A stretch of 64,000 nucleotides of DNA from an uncultured Aquimarina sp. (GTDB taxonomy: Bacteria > Bacteroidota > Bacteroidia > Flavobacteriales > Flavobacteriaceae), in NCBI RefSeq assembly GCF_947500065.1, contig NZ_CANMQT010000005.1:248001-312000 (forward strand), in the 5' to 3' direction. This document shows positions 17,621 to 26,491 of the stretch, piece after piece. The notes beneath the pieces are model-generated. The model had not been told where the DNA came from. It did not search any database and saw only the letters and a program-made list of their open reading frames with translations. Positions within the stretch are counted from its first letter, which is position 1; the number at the start of each line of letters is the position of its first letter. Position numbers and translations under genes: made by a program.

Positions 17621-20600
17621 TTAATTATTTTTAATCGCCAAGGCATTCATTTTTTGTTCCATTATCTTATCCTTAGCAACACGTTTTACAGAAACATTCT
17701 CAGGTAATTGCTCTGTAATATTAAATCCATAAAACTGGATAAAGGTATTTATAGGATGATTCAGGATATTATCTCTAACCAAATTCGCATCATTATTAGC
17801 CCCTATAATCTGAGCACCTCCACTAAGATTGACATCAGCATCATTATATCCTGTCACATTAAATCCATAAAACTGAATAGGTAAATTGATTGGATCATTA
17901 AGAATCACATCTCGGATCGTATTACTGTCATTAGAACTTCCTATCAAGTTTATTTTTCCATCTTCATTAGCATCTCCTGCCCACATTCCTGAAAGTCCTG
18001 ATGGCATACTAAAAGTAGTTTGAGCATTATTACCATAGGTGGCAATACTACCATTTGTAAAGTCTACTGACGTTGTACTATTATCTAGAGCTATGGTTTC
18101 GTTACTCATAATTCCTAAATGATTACGATGCTTGATCACGATATAATATTCACCAGCGGGAATACTAAAACTTAACGTTTGATAGTTCTCATCCAGGATA
18201 TCACCATCTCTTTGTAGTAGTGCTGATTTTGAAGCAACAACAGTAATATTGTCTGTAGCATCTCGTAGCTCTACCCATACCCAATCTACCAATGCATTCT
18301 GATCTAACACGCTAAAAATACCAGGATCCAGTGCTATACCATCTGCATACGGAGAGTTAACAGGAATAATATTATCTCTATGTAAATCATCACGCATTAA
18401 GCTTTCTTCTCCTGTATAAGGATTAATTGCTGCTCCTTGTAAATACACTTTAGGAGAAAATTGCACATTACAATCTACTGATAATCCACCATCAGTAATT
18501 GTCCAATTGTATGGAGCGCTTGTTAAGGTATTTCTGGCACCTTCTCCTAAACAATAGGTTGCATCTGCATCCAACTGAACGTTTACAGGGATTTGAGTTT
18601 CTCCAGCTTCTAAAGTTGCCCAACCGATTAAGGTAGCATCATAATTTTCAGTAGACATTCCAGAACCTACAAACATATTGATCATGCCATCTCTATCCGT
18701 AGTACTAATATCCCAATTACCTAAATCCTGATCAAACGAAGCAGTTCCTTCAAACATGGATTCAAAAAAAGCAGCGCTAGTCATAGTCCAATCACCTATA
18801 GGTTGATTAAATGATGTCGCTCCATTAAACATATGCTCAAAATCAGAAACGTTTTCAGGAATCCATTGATCCAGAGGTTGATTAAATGCGGTATTATCCT
18901 GAAACATATTACCCATGGTTTGTACACCACTTACATTCCAGTTATTGATATTTTCATTAAAAACTGATCCTTCAAAAAGACTAACCAAGCTAATAACATT
19001 TGTAATATTCCAGTTATTCATCTCTCCTCCGTTATCTACAAATGATGTAGTACCGCTAAACATTGAATCCATAAATTGTATAATGCTTAAATCGGGCACA
19101 TCAGTAGCATTAATTACCAAATTTGTACAACCTCTAAAAGCACTTTGCATTCCTTGCCATTGTTGTGCGCCCCACTGTTCAATAGAAAGAATTTTGTCTT
19201 TATCTCCTGTACTATTAAAGAAAATTCTTGGGAAATCTCCAATTAATTTCACCTCGTAAGTTCCAGCTGTAACATATTCATGAGTTGCATTTCCTGTAAA
19301 TCCTCCTTCAATGGAACCATCACCCCAATCAACAGCATAGTTATACCCACTTCCAGTTGTTGGAACTGTAATACTTTCATTTGTCGTGGTAGTTTCCCAA
19401 GTGGTTATAAAAGCATCGTTACAATCTGATCCTGCATCATCAATGGTCCAATTATATGGCGCAGTTGTAAGGATATTTCTGGACACTTCTCCAACACAAT
19501 ACGTAAGTCCGTCTGCACCAAGCACCAGGCCATTAGGCGTATTAGTATTCGAAGCCCAACCCATTAAGGTAGCATCATAATTAGCAACTGAAAGTCCGGA
19601 ATTGTCCAACATAGCATTAATATCTATAACTTTCTGCAAATTCCAGTTTCCTAGATTTTGATCAAAACTAGAACTACCAGTAAACATACTATTCATAGTA
19701 ATAGTACCCGTTACATGTTCGCCAATATTCCAGTTACTGATATTCTGATTAAAACTTCTTGCTCCTGCCAACATTAATGTAAAATCGGTTACATTACCCA
19801 CATCCCAGTTAGCTATATTTCCATTAAAATTTATGGCATTTATAAACATCCAACTCATACTAGTAGCGTTAGATGTATCCCACCCAGATAAATCCGGTGA
19901 TTGTAAATTAGTACAACCAAAAAACATTTGATCCATTGCAGTTACATTAGATAAATTGGGGGTATCCATAGCGGTAATATTCATGTTACTACATCTTGAA
20001 AAAGCTTGTAACATACTTCTCCATTCAATTGTTCCCCACTGCTCTATAGTTCTCAGTTTTTCAGCATTAGATATCCCACCTGCCAAGGAAGCAAACTGAG
20101 GAAAATCTCCTAAAATCTTTACTGTATAATTACCAACAGTCGAATAACTGTGTGAAGCATTTCCTGTATTCCTTAATTCAATAGTTCCATCACCCCAATC
20201 AATATTATAATCATAACCTGAACCAGTAGTAGGTATTGTTATAGATTCATTTGCAGCAGTAGTTTCCCAAGTAGTTATAAAGAAATCTGTTGAAGCACAG
20301 GCCGACCCATCATCAGAGATAGACCAATTTAATCCGGTATCATCAACTAGTGTGTTTCTAGCTTCAGCACCAAAACAGTATTGGCTACCTTCAAAACTGA
20401 TACTGATATTAGAAGGTATCGTTTCACCAGCATCCTGTTTTGCCCAACCAATAAGTGTGGCATCATAATTTTCTGTCGAAAGTCCTGATTGTTGAAACAT
20501 TGCACCCATATTAGTGACACTAGAAAGATTCCAGTCGCCCACATTTTGATCAAAGCCTGATGCGCCAAAGAACATCCCTCCCATATTTTCTACAGTACTT

Positions 20601-23600
20601 GTATCCCAAGCATCTAATGGTTGGTTAAAAGCTGTTGCAAAACCAAACATGCTCACCATATTGGTTACTTTACTTATATCCCAAGTATTTAATGATTGGT
20701 TGAATCTGCTAGCGGAGTCAAACATAGCTTGCATACTAATGGAACCTGTCACAAATTCTCCGACATTCCAACCACTAATATTTTGATTAAACTGTGCATT
20801 ATTATTAAACATTCCGACGAAGTTTTCTACTTTTCCTACATCCCAAGAAGTGATATTAAAGTCAAAAATAGAATCGGCAAACATATTAGCCATATTGGTA
20901 ATGGTACTGGTATTCCATGAATTCATAGAGGCTTCATTATCCACAAAATTGTTAGTCCCCATAAACATTCGTTCTAAGGATGTGGCCTGAGTTAAATCCG
21001 GTGCATCTGAAACATTTAATTCTAAAGCAGTACATCCATAAAAGGCACGCTCCATACTTGTCCATTGTTGTGTTCCCCATTGATCTATAGAAGTAATAAC
21101 ATCTTTATCTCCCGTATTGTTAAAATAAATCCTTGGAAAATCTCCAGTTATTTTCACCTTATACACTCCTGCTGAGCTGTACATATGTGATGCGTTTCCT
21201 GTATATCCAAACTCAAACGTTCCATCACCCCAATCGATATCATAATTATAGCCTGACCCTATAGTAGGTATGGTAATACTTTGATTAGCTGTAGTTGTAC
21301 GCCAAGTTGTTATAAAAAAGTCTGTAGTTGCACAAGCAGATCCTCCATCATTGATCCCCCAATTTTTATCAATATCCAGAGTATTTCGAGCAGACTCTCC
21401 TAAGCAATAGGTAAGCCCTGAAGCACCAAGATTAAGATTATCTGGCGTATTAGGATTCTCTGCCCAACCAATTAGTGTGGCATCATAATTTGCGGTACTT
21501 AGATTCGTACCATTTAGCATATTTGCCAGATCCGTAGCATTGCTTACATCCCAATTCCCCATATCTTCGTTAAAAACGGAAGCTCCTTGAAACGTACTTC
21601 TAAAGTTTTCTACCGTACTTACATCCCAGTTTTGCATTTGTCCGCCATTATCGACTAACTTCCTACAGTCTTTAAAGGCATTAAACATATTGGTGACATT
21701 GGATAAATCAGGAATATCCGTAGCATTAATCACTACATTTCCTGCACCTTCAAAAGCTCTATCAAAAGAAGACCATTCCCCTGTACCCCATTGTTCTACA
21801 GAGCGCATTTTATTACCAATACTGAAAAAATTGTTGGTATACAATCTTGCAAATGCTCCAGATATTTTAACGGTATAAGTTCCTGCAGTAGCATATGTAT
21901 GTGATGAGTTTCCTCCTTGATTTTCGGAAGTGGTACCATCTCCCCATTCTACATTATAAAAAGATCCACCTCCAGAGGTGCGAATTTGTATACTTTCATT
22001 GTTGGATGTGGTTTGCCAAGTGGTAATAAATTTATCGGCTTCCATACAATTGATTGCATCTCCGGATATTGTCCAACTTTCTTCTATGATCAAACTTTGT
22101 CTTGCCGCAGCTGCATTACAATAACTTAAACCACTAGAATTCAAGGGCACATCTCTTGGAATTCTAGTTTCTCCATTGGCTATATCTAAAGTTGCCCAGC
22201 CGATTAAAGTAGCTTCATAATTTTCTTGTGACATACTAGTTCCTACAAAAAAGCTATTTAGTTGACTACTATCCGGAATATTACTTAAATCTAATGCCCC
22301 TAAATTCTGATTAAAATCTGTAGCATTAATAAATAAATTTTCTATTCCTACCGTATTTGCAAGACTTTGAAGTTTCCAGGAACTAATGTCTTGATTAAAC
22401 TTTCTTGCATTAGAAAATGCTAGATTTAATGATGTTACATTTCGTACATCCCAATTGTTTAACGGTTGATTAAATGTAGAGGTTCCACCAAATATCAACC
22501 CCATTTCTTGGACATTAGCAACATTCCACGCATTGATATTTTCGTTAAAACCGGAAAAACGAAAAAGACTGCTCATATTAATAATATTTCCCGTATTCCA
22601 ACTTCCTATAATGCCTTTTAAATCTTCGAGATTAGAAGTTCCACGAAACATCTTCTCCATAGAAGTTACCAAACTTAAATCTGGGGTATCATCTGCATTT
22701 AGTTTCAAATTGTTGCAGCCTTCAAAGGCTGAATTCATGTTTGTCCACTGCTGTTTTCCCCATTGCTCAATAGTCAATATCTTACTTCTATCCCCTGAAT
22801 TATCAAAGTAAATCCGTGGAAAATCACCGTAAATTTCTATGTTATGTATTCCTGGTGTTTCAAATGTATGAGTAACATCACTGGTATTTCCGACAGAGAT
22901 AGAACCATCTCCCCAGTTTACGGTATAATTGTATCCAGAACCTGCTGTCGGAATGGTAATTGTTTCGTTTGCAATAGTGGTTTCCCAAGTAGTTATAAAC
23001 TTATCCTCATCACAAGCTTCACCTCCATCAGTAATGGTCCAATTAAATCCTCCTGGATTGGTCAATATGTTATTTCTTGCTACACTTGCATTACAATACG
23101 TACTGTTACCTGCACTAAAAACCACATTATTGTTCAAACTCAGTAATGCCCATCTGTCTAACGTATCATCATAATTGCCTGATGATAATTGTATCCCCTC
23201 GAACATGTCCACCATCGTGGTCGCATTACTAACATTCCAGTTACCAAAGGTTTCATCAATAGGTGCCCTGGCAAAGGTTCTATTAAAATTAGTAATTGTG
23301 CTTACATTCCAGTTTTGCACGGCACCGCCATTGTCTTTTAGAGAAATACATTCACGAAACATTTCCTGCATGTCTGTACAATTGGATAAGTTAGGTGTAT
23401 CGGTAGCATTTATTTCCAGGTTGGTACATCCATTAAAAGCTTCTCGCATGCTTGTCCAGGTATTGTTACCCCATTGTTCTATAGATACTACTTTTTGTGT
23501 ATCCCCAGCATTAGCAAAAAAGATTCTAGGAAAAGTACCTCTTATGGTAATGATATAGTCACGTGCTTCTGTATAGCTATGGGTAGCATCCCCAGTAAAT

Positions 23601-23812
23601 CCATTTTCAAAAGCAGTAATTATGGTGATTCCTCCCGATTGATAAGGGTCGCTCCATCGTACATCATAATTATAGGTTTCATTGATATTGGTAGGTATGG
23701 TGAAGGTTTCATTTGAGCTAGAGATTCTTATTTTCATTCGAAAAGTATCCTGAGCAAATGCGGTACTAAAAAAACTAACAACAAAAAATAAGGTAAGGTA
23801 AAAGTGTTTCAT
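17621..23812 (-). CDS. Giant BspA-like (DUF285) surface protein with dockerin-like C-terminus
   Basis: The 2063 residues open with a signal peptide (FFVVSFFSTAFAQ). Six large modules follow, each with a PKD-like domain (ITTWETTxxNESITIPT, then WGDGT, GDFPRIYF, IEQWG) and a DUF285/BspA-like part (SFNQDLGNWDVSNVTNM and MF.G repeats). From about 1780 the protein matches the other giant almost residue for residue: PKVYLQGAAINP, GEESLMRDD, IKHRNHLGIM, then two dockerin-like loops (GDANEDGKIN and NDADVNLSGG). It lacks a T9SS domain. BspA-like repeats are known in bacterial adhesins. I infer that this protein is exported and held on the surface through its C-terminus. Confidence 0.93.
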   Translation of the reverse strand: MKHFYLTLFFVVSFFSTAFAQDTFRMKIRISSSNETFTIPTNINETYNYDVRWSDPYQSGGITIITAFENGFTGDATHSYTEARDYIITIRGTFPRIFFANAGDTQKVVSIEQWGNNTWTSMREAFNGCTNLEINATDTPNLSNCTDMQEMFRECISLKDNGGAVQNWNVSTITNFNRTFARAPIDETFGNWNVSNATTMVDMFEGIQLSSGNYDDTLDRWALLSLNNNVVFSAGNSTYCNASVARNNILTNPGGFNWTITDGGEACDEDKFITTWETTIANETITIPTAGSGYNYTVNWGDGSISVGNTSDVTHTFETPGIHNIEIYGDFPRIYFDNSGDRSKILTIEQWGKQQWTNMNSAFEGCNNLKLNADDTPDLSLVTSMEKMFRGTSNLEDLKGIIGSWNTGNIINMSSLFRFSGFNENINAWNVANVQEMGLIFGGTSTFNQPLNNWDVRNVTSLNLAFSNARKFNQDISSWKLQSLANTVGIENLFINATDFNQNLGALDLSNIPDSSQLNSFFVGTSMSQENYEATLIGWATLDIANGETRIPRDVPLNSSGLSYCNAAAARQSLIIEESWTISGDAINCMEADKFITTWQTTSNNESIQIRTSGGGSFYNVEWGDGTTSENQGGNSSHTYATAGTYTVKISGAFARLYTNNFFSIGNKMRSVEQWGTGEWSSFDRAFEGAGNVVINATDIPDLSNVTNMFNAFKDCRKLVDNGGQMQNWDVSTVENFRSTFQGASVFNEDMGNWDVSNATDLANMLNGTNLSTANYDATLIGWAENPNTPDNLNLGASGLTYCLGESARNTLDIDKNWGINDGGSACATTDFFITTWRTTTANQSITIPTIGSGYNYDIDWGDGTFEFGYTGNASHMYSSAGVYKVKITGDFPRIYFNNTGDKDVITSIDQWGTQQWTSMERAFYGCTALELNVSDAPDLTQATSLERMFMGTNNFVDNEASMNSWNTSTITNMANMFADSIFDFNITSWDVGKVENFVGMFNNNAQFNQNISGWNVGEFVTGSISMQAMFDSASRFNQSLNTWDISKVTNMVSMFGFATAFNQPLDAWDTSTVENMGGMFFGASGFDQNVGDWNLSSVTNMGAMFQQSGLSTENYDATLIGWAKQDAGETIPSNISISFEGSQYCFGAEARNTLVDDTGLNWSISDDGSACASTDFFITTWETTAANESITIPTTGSGYDYNIDWGDGTIELRNTGNASHSYSTVGNYTVKILGDFPQFASLAGGISNAEKLRTIEQWGTIEWRSMLQAFSRCSNMNITAMDTPNLSNVTAMDQMFFGCTNLQSPDLSGWDTSNATSMSWMFINAINFNGNIANWDVGNVTDFTLMLAGARSFNQNISNWNIGEHVTGTITMNSMFTGSSSFDQNLGNWNLQKVIDINAMLDNSGLSVANYDATLMGWASNTNTPNGLVLGADGLTYCVGEVSRNILTTAPYNWTIDDAGSDCNDAFITTWETTTTNESITVPTTGSGYNYAVDWGDGSIEGGFTGNATHEYVTAGTYEVKLIGDFPRIFFNSTGDKDKILSIEQWGAQQWQGMQSAFRGCTNLVINATDVPDLSIIQFMDSMFSGTTSFVDNGGEMNNWNITNVISLVSLFEGSVFNENINNWNVSGVQTMGNMFQDNTAFNQPLDQWIPENVSDFEHMFNGATSFNQPIGDWTMTSAAFFESMFEGTASFDQDLGNWDISTTDRDGMINMFVGSGMSTENYDATLIGWATLEAGETQIPVNVQLDADATYCLGEGARNTLTSAPYNWTITDGGLSVDCNVQFSPKVYLQGAAINPYTGEESLMRDDLHRDNIIPVNSPYADGIALDPGIFSVLDQNALVDWVWVELRDATDNITVVASKSALLQRDGDILDENYQTLSFSIPAGEYYIVIKHRNHLGIMSNETIALDNSTTSVDFTNGSIATYGNNAQTTFSMPSGLSGMWAGDANEDGKINLIGSSNDSNTIRDVILNDPINLPIQFYGFNVTGYNDADVNLSGGAQIIGANNDANLVRDNILNHPINTFIQFYGFNITEQLPENVSVKRVAKDKIMEQKMNALAIKNN
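18480..23760 (-). repeat. Six PKD-like plus DUF285 modules in the BspA-like giant
   Basis: The modules start near 23755, 22990, 22025, 21310, 20285 and 19395. Each has one WGDG-containing domain followed by several copies of a roughly 25-residue MFxGxxxFNQxLxxWDxSxVTNM unit. Each ends with an ANYDATLIGWA and YCxGExARNTL segment. The two-level organisation suggests growth by tandem duplication of whole modules. Confidence 0.88.
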
Positions 23813-23874
23813 AAGGGGAATATTTTGGGTAAAAAGGGTTGAAAACCAAAAATTAGTTCATCTCAAATCGAGTG

Positions 23875-23932
23875 CAAAATTAAGAGAATCCTAAGAATAG
23901 CAAAGATTTAGGGGGTTGCAAAGGGGTTGCAA
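23875..23932 (-). promoter_or_regulatory. Promoter of the BspA-like giant with upstream direct repeats
   Basis: On the minus strand TTTG (23901-23904) and TAATTTTG (23875-23882) are 18 bases apart and match the Bacteroidota -33/-7 consensus. Ten bases upstream of the -33 box begin two TTGCAAC heptamers (23915-23921 and 23926-23932) separated by four bases. The leader to the ATG is about 60 bases. The repeats look like an activator site. Confidence 0.7.
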
Positions 23933-23963
23933 ATAGTTAAAATAAAAGGTTGTTCAATTTTAA

Positions 23964-25610
23964 CTATACATCTGATTTATTGATAAAGTCAATAATATCT
24001 TCTTTAGAACCAACTCCTATCTTTTTGCGAATTCGAGATCGAGAAGATTTAATGGCAGAAACTGTAGAGTTTTGTAGTTTACTAATCTTGGTTGCATTCA
24101 GTCCTAAAGTCATTAAACAAAGAAGTTCTTTTTCTTTTTCGCTAAGTTGTGAGAAATTCGAATCCAAAATCACTTTAAAATCAAGACTTACCTTATCCAA
24201 GTAGGATTGTATTTCTGAAGTCGTCTTTTTAGTAACTTCCTCCGATAGCAAAGAGGCCGAAAGTGATTGTAGAGCTACTTTACGTTCTTTTTCATTTTCC
24301 AGTCCGATAATATCTTTTATTTCTCCCAACGTTTTATTTAAAATCTCCTGTCGCAAAGATCCTTCTACAACAACTCTCTTCAACTCCTTTTCTTTAGTCA
24401 CTAAAGCGAGTTCCGCCCTCACTTTATCCAACTGCTCTTTTTGTAATCTATTCTGAGATAACTCCAGGCGATGCTTTGCATTCTTGCGAGTCAACCAAAA
24501 AATAACACTTCCTAAAATCACAGCAATTGCAAACAATATGAGATATAATCGTTTTTTTGCAGCCTCACTTTCCAATCGTAATTGATCCGCTTGCTTTTCT
24601 TTTTCAAATGTATAATTGAGCTCTAATGCAGTGATTCGTTTCACTTTTTCGGTATCATTAATAGAATCATTATACGTTTTATAAATTTTATAATCTCTTA
24701 AGGCTTGTTGATACTCTTTCCTTGTTTCATTAAGATTACTTCTACTATAATACTGCTTAAGCAACAATCCTTTGTTTTTTAAATCTTTAGCAACAATAAT
24801 TGCGCTATCCAGATATGGAACAGCTTTATCGTACTCCTTTAGTGCGTTATACAATACCGCCACATTTAGATAACTAACACTTAGTTCACTTTGATCTTTT
24901 ATATCTTTAGAAATCTCAACATTTTCTTTATAAATCGCGATAGATTTATCAAACTCCTTATTACTATAATAAATCGCTGCTAAACTCCCATTGGCTTTAG
25001 CTATATTCAAATTAGAGCATGGCAATGCTTTCACTTTTAAAATATGAATTAAAGAAGAATCATTTTGTTTATTGCCATAGTAAGTCACAGCTAACATTCG
25101 ATGTGATGTAGCCAAACTTTCTACATCTGTCATTTCTTCTTTAATTCTAATAGCCTTCTTAAAATACTGTTTAGCTTTTTCATAATCTTTTTGCCTCCTG
25201 TAAAACATTCCCAAATTATGAAAGCCCAATCCTATCGTAACAGAATCGTTAATGGCTTCGCTTAAATCCAATGCTTCTAAATACGTAGTTAAGGCTTTTT
25301 CGGCATTGCCTTGTTTGTTTTCAATTATACCAAGGTAATTAAGTGCTTTTGCTTTACTTTTTTGATAGTACAGATTGGCATTCTGAATTCCTTCAATTTG
25401 CATTAAAACATCATTGATAATAACCCTGGATGTATCCAAATCGAACCGATGCATTTGTTCAACCAGTTCAACTTTGTAGGCAATTTGAGCAGAATCCGTG
25501 GTTGCTTTTTCAAGTTTGTGCTTCAATTGGTTTGCAATACTATCATGGGACTGAGCATAACAGTGTACACCAAAAAAAAGAATGATAAAAGTTATGTAGG
25601 TAGTTTTCAA
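23964..25610 (-). CDS. Membrane TPR protein with LuxR-like DNA-binding domain, paralogue 3
   Basis: The only start that gives the signal peptide (TYITFIILFFGVHCYAQ) is a TTG at 25610; no ATG lies upstream in frame. The 548 residues carry TPRs (about 60-320), a membrane segment at about 350-370 (LYLILFAIAVILGSVIFWL), a long coiled coil and a C-terminal helix-turn-helix (LSEKEKELLCLMTLGLNATK...STVSAIKSSRSRIRKKI). It is more distant from the pair at 13861 and 15736 than they are from each other. It lies directly upstream of the BspA-like giant (151 bases) in the same direction and probably controls it. Confidence 0.87.
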   Translation of the reverse strand: MKTTYITFIILFFGVHCYAQSHDSIANQLKHKLEKATTDSAQIAYKVELVEQMHRFDLDTSRVIINDVLMQIEGIQNANLYYQKSKAKALNYLGIIENKQGNAEKALTTYLEALDLSEAINDSVTIGLGFHNLGMFYRRQKDYEKAKQYFKKAIRIKEEMTDVESLATSHRMLAVTYYGNKQNDSSLIHILKVKALPCSNLNIAKANGSLAAIYYSNKEFDKSIAIYKENVEISKDIKDQSELSVSYLNVAVLYNALKEYDKAVPYLDSAIIVAKDLKNKGLLLKQYYSRSNLNETRKEYQQALRDYKIYKTYNDSINDTEKVKRITALELNYTFEKEKQADQLRLESEAAKKRLYLILFAIAVILGSVIFWLTRKNAKHRLELSQNRLQKEQLDKVRAELALVTKEKELKRVVVEGSLRQEILNKTLGEIKDIIGLENEKERKVALQSLSASLLSEEVTKKTTSEIQSYLDKVSLDFKVILDSNFSQLSEKEKELLCLMTLGLNATKISKLQNSTVSAIKSSRSRIRKKIGVGSKEDIIDFINKSDV

Positions 25611-25697
25611 AAAAAAGGTTTTAATCGTTAAAGAGATATTTGTCGGTTGTTATTCAAAAATACATTATAATATCTTTGCTACCACAATGAAACCCTC

Positions 25698-25733
25698 TTA
25701 CAACCTTTTTGCAACCCTTGTTAGTTATTTTTT
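25698..25733 (+). promoter_or_regulatory. Candidate SARP-type promoter of the acyl-CoA carboxylase operon
   Basis: The plus strand reads TTACAAC-CTTT-TTGCAAC (25698-25715), then exactly ten bases, then TATTTTTT (25726-25733), 7 of 8 matches to TAnnTTTG. The two phasin-like genes near 53.2 and 53.6 kb have the same heptamers, the same four-base and ten-base gaps and the same -7 position. The leader to the ATG at 25862 would be about 120 bases. A second possible -7 box, TATATTTA at 25831-25838, lies closer. The site also stands 88 bases upstream of the minus-strand TPR regulator, so it could serve that gene instead. Confidence 0.5.
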
Positions 25734-25861
25734 TGTTAATTCATTTATTGATTATATCTTAAAAATAAGAGCATTAATGAAACATATTTTAAAAAATTCA
25801 CAACAAACATTCACGATAAATTTAAATACTTATATTTATCCACCAATTGAATAGTTTATTT

Positions 25862-26347
25862 ATGAGTGCAAACTTTAAAGTAAAAGTAAATAAAGATTTT
25901 GAAGCTATAATATCTGAGAATGATATTTCTACAACCGATATTATTAAAACTTCTGATTCGAAATTCCATATTATTAATGACAATCAATCGTATCATACGG
26001 AGATTGTGAAATCTGATTTCTACAATAAGAAATACACCGTAAAAGTTAATGCAAATACCTATGAAGTCGATATCGCTAATTCTTTAGATATGATGATTTC
26101 AGAAATGGGTTTTTCCATTGGCGCTTCAAAACAAGTGAATTCGATCAAATCTCCTATGCCTGGACTTATTATAGATATTCAGGTAGCAATTGGTCAAACT
26201 GTAAAGGAAGATGATTATCTCTTGGTTTTAGAAGCTATGAAAATGGAAAACATCATCACTTCTCCAAGAGAAGGAACGATTAAATCTATTAATGTCGCTA
26301 AAGGAGATGCAGTAGATAAAGGAAAGTTATTGATTGAATTCGAATAA
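25862..26347 (+). CDS. Biotin carboxyl carrier protein of an acyl-CoA carboxylase
   Basis: The ATG at 25862 gives 161 residues; an in-frame TTG at 25847 is less likely because a -7-like box lies only nine bases before it. The C-terminal 75 residues form a biotinyl domain with the biotin site EAMKMEN (Lys modified by biotin ligase). The N-terminal part is a linker and docking region typical of propionyl/acetyl-CoA carboxylase carriers. It carries CO2 from the biotin carboxylase to the carboxyltransferase encoded by the next two genes. The substrate (acetyl-, propionyl- or methylcrotonyl-CoA) cannot be told from the sequence. Confidence 0.92.
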   Translation: MSANFKVKVNKDFEAIISENDISTTDIIKTSDSKFHIINDNQSYHTEIVKSDFYNKKYTVKVNANTYEVDIANSLDMMISEMGFSIGASKQVNSIKSPMPGLIIDIQVAIGQTVKEDDYLLVLEAMKMENIITSPREGTIKSINVAKGDAVDKGKLLIEFE

Positions 26348-26366
26348 AGCATAAATAACAAAAAGT

Positions 26367-26384
26367 ACTACTAAATTTAGTAGT
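26367..26384. other. Perfect 18-bp palindrome between carboxylase genes
   Basis: ACTACTAAATTTAGTAGT is its own reverse complement. It lies 20 bases after the stop of the carrier gene. It could be a weak terminator that sets different levels of carrier and enzyme, or an operator for the next gene. Confidence 0.45.
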
Positions 26385-26390
26385 CTGTAT

Positions 26391-26457
26391 AAGCTAGTCG
26401 AAGACCAATTTAATGTAAAGATTACTAAAACTTCGACAAACCCAGTTTGACATAAAC
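26391..26457. repeat. Remnant of a flavobacterial intergenic inverted repeat
   Basis: GTCGAAG (26397-26403) and CTTCGAC (26431-26437) flank a 27-base loop and are followed by AAACCCAGTTTGACAT. Similar CTTCGAC/CAGT.TGACAT sequences are, as I recall, common between genes in marine flavobacteria. The copy looks degraded. Confidence 0.4.
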
Positions 26458-26491
26458 AATTGCTTTTTGCATATTATAAGAATAGTATACT

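Noticed and set aside
18915..23716. Open frames on the plus strand opposite the BspA-like giant
   Set aside because: They repeat with the modules of the minus-strand gene and have no recognisable domains. They are shadows of that gene.
23911..23932. LytTR-type binding repeats
   Set aside because: LytTR sites have a period of about 21-22 bases and another consensus. These repeats have an 11-12 base period.
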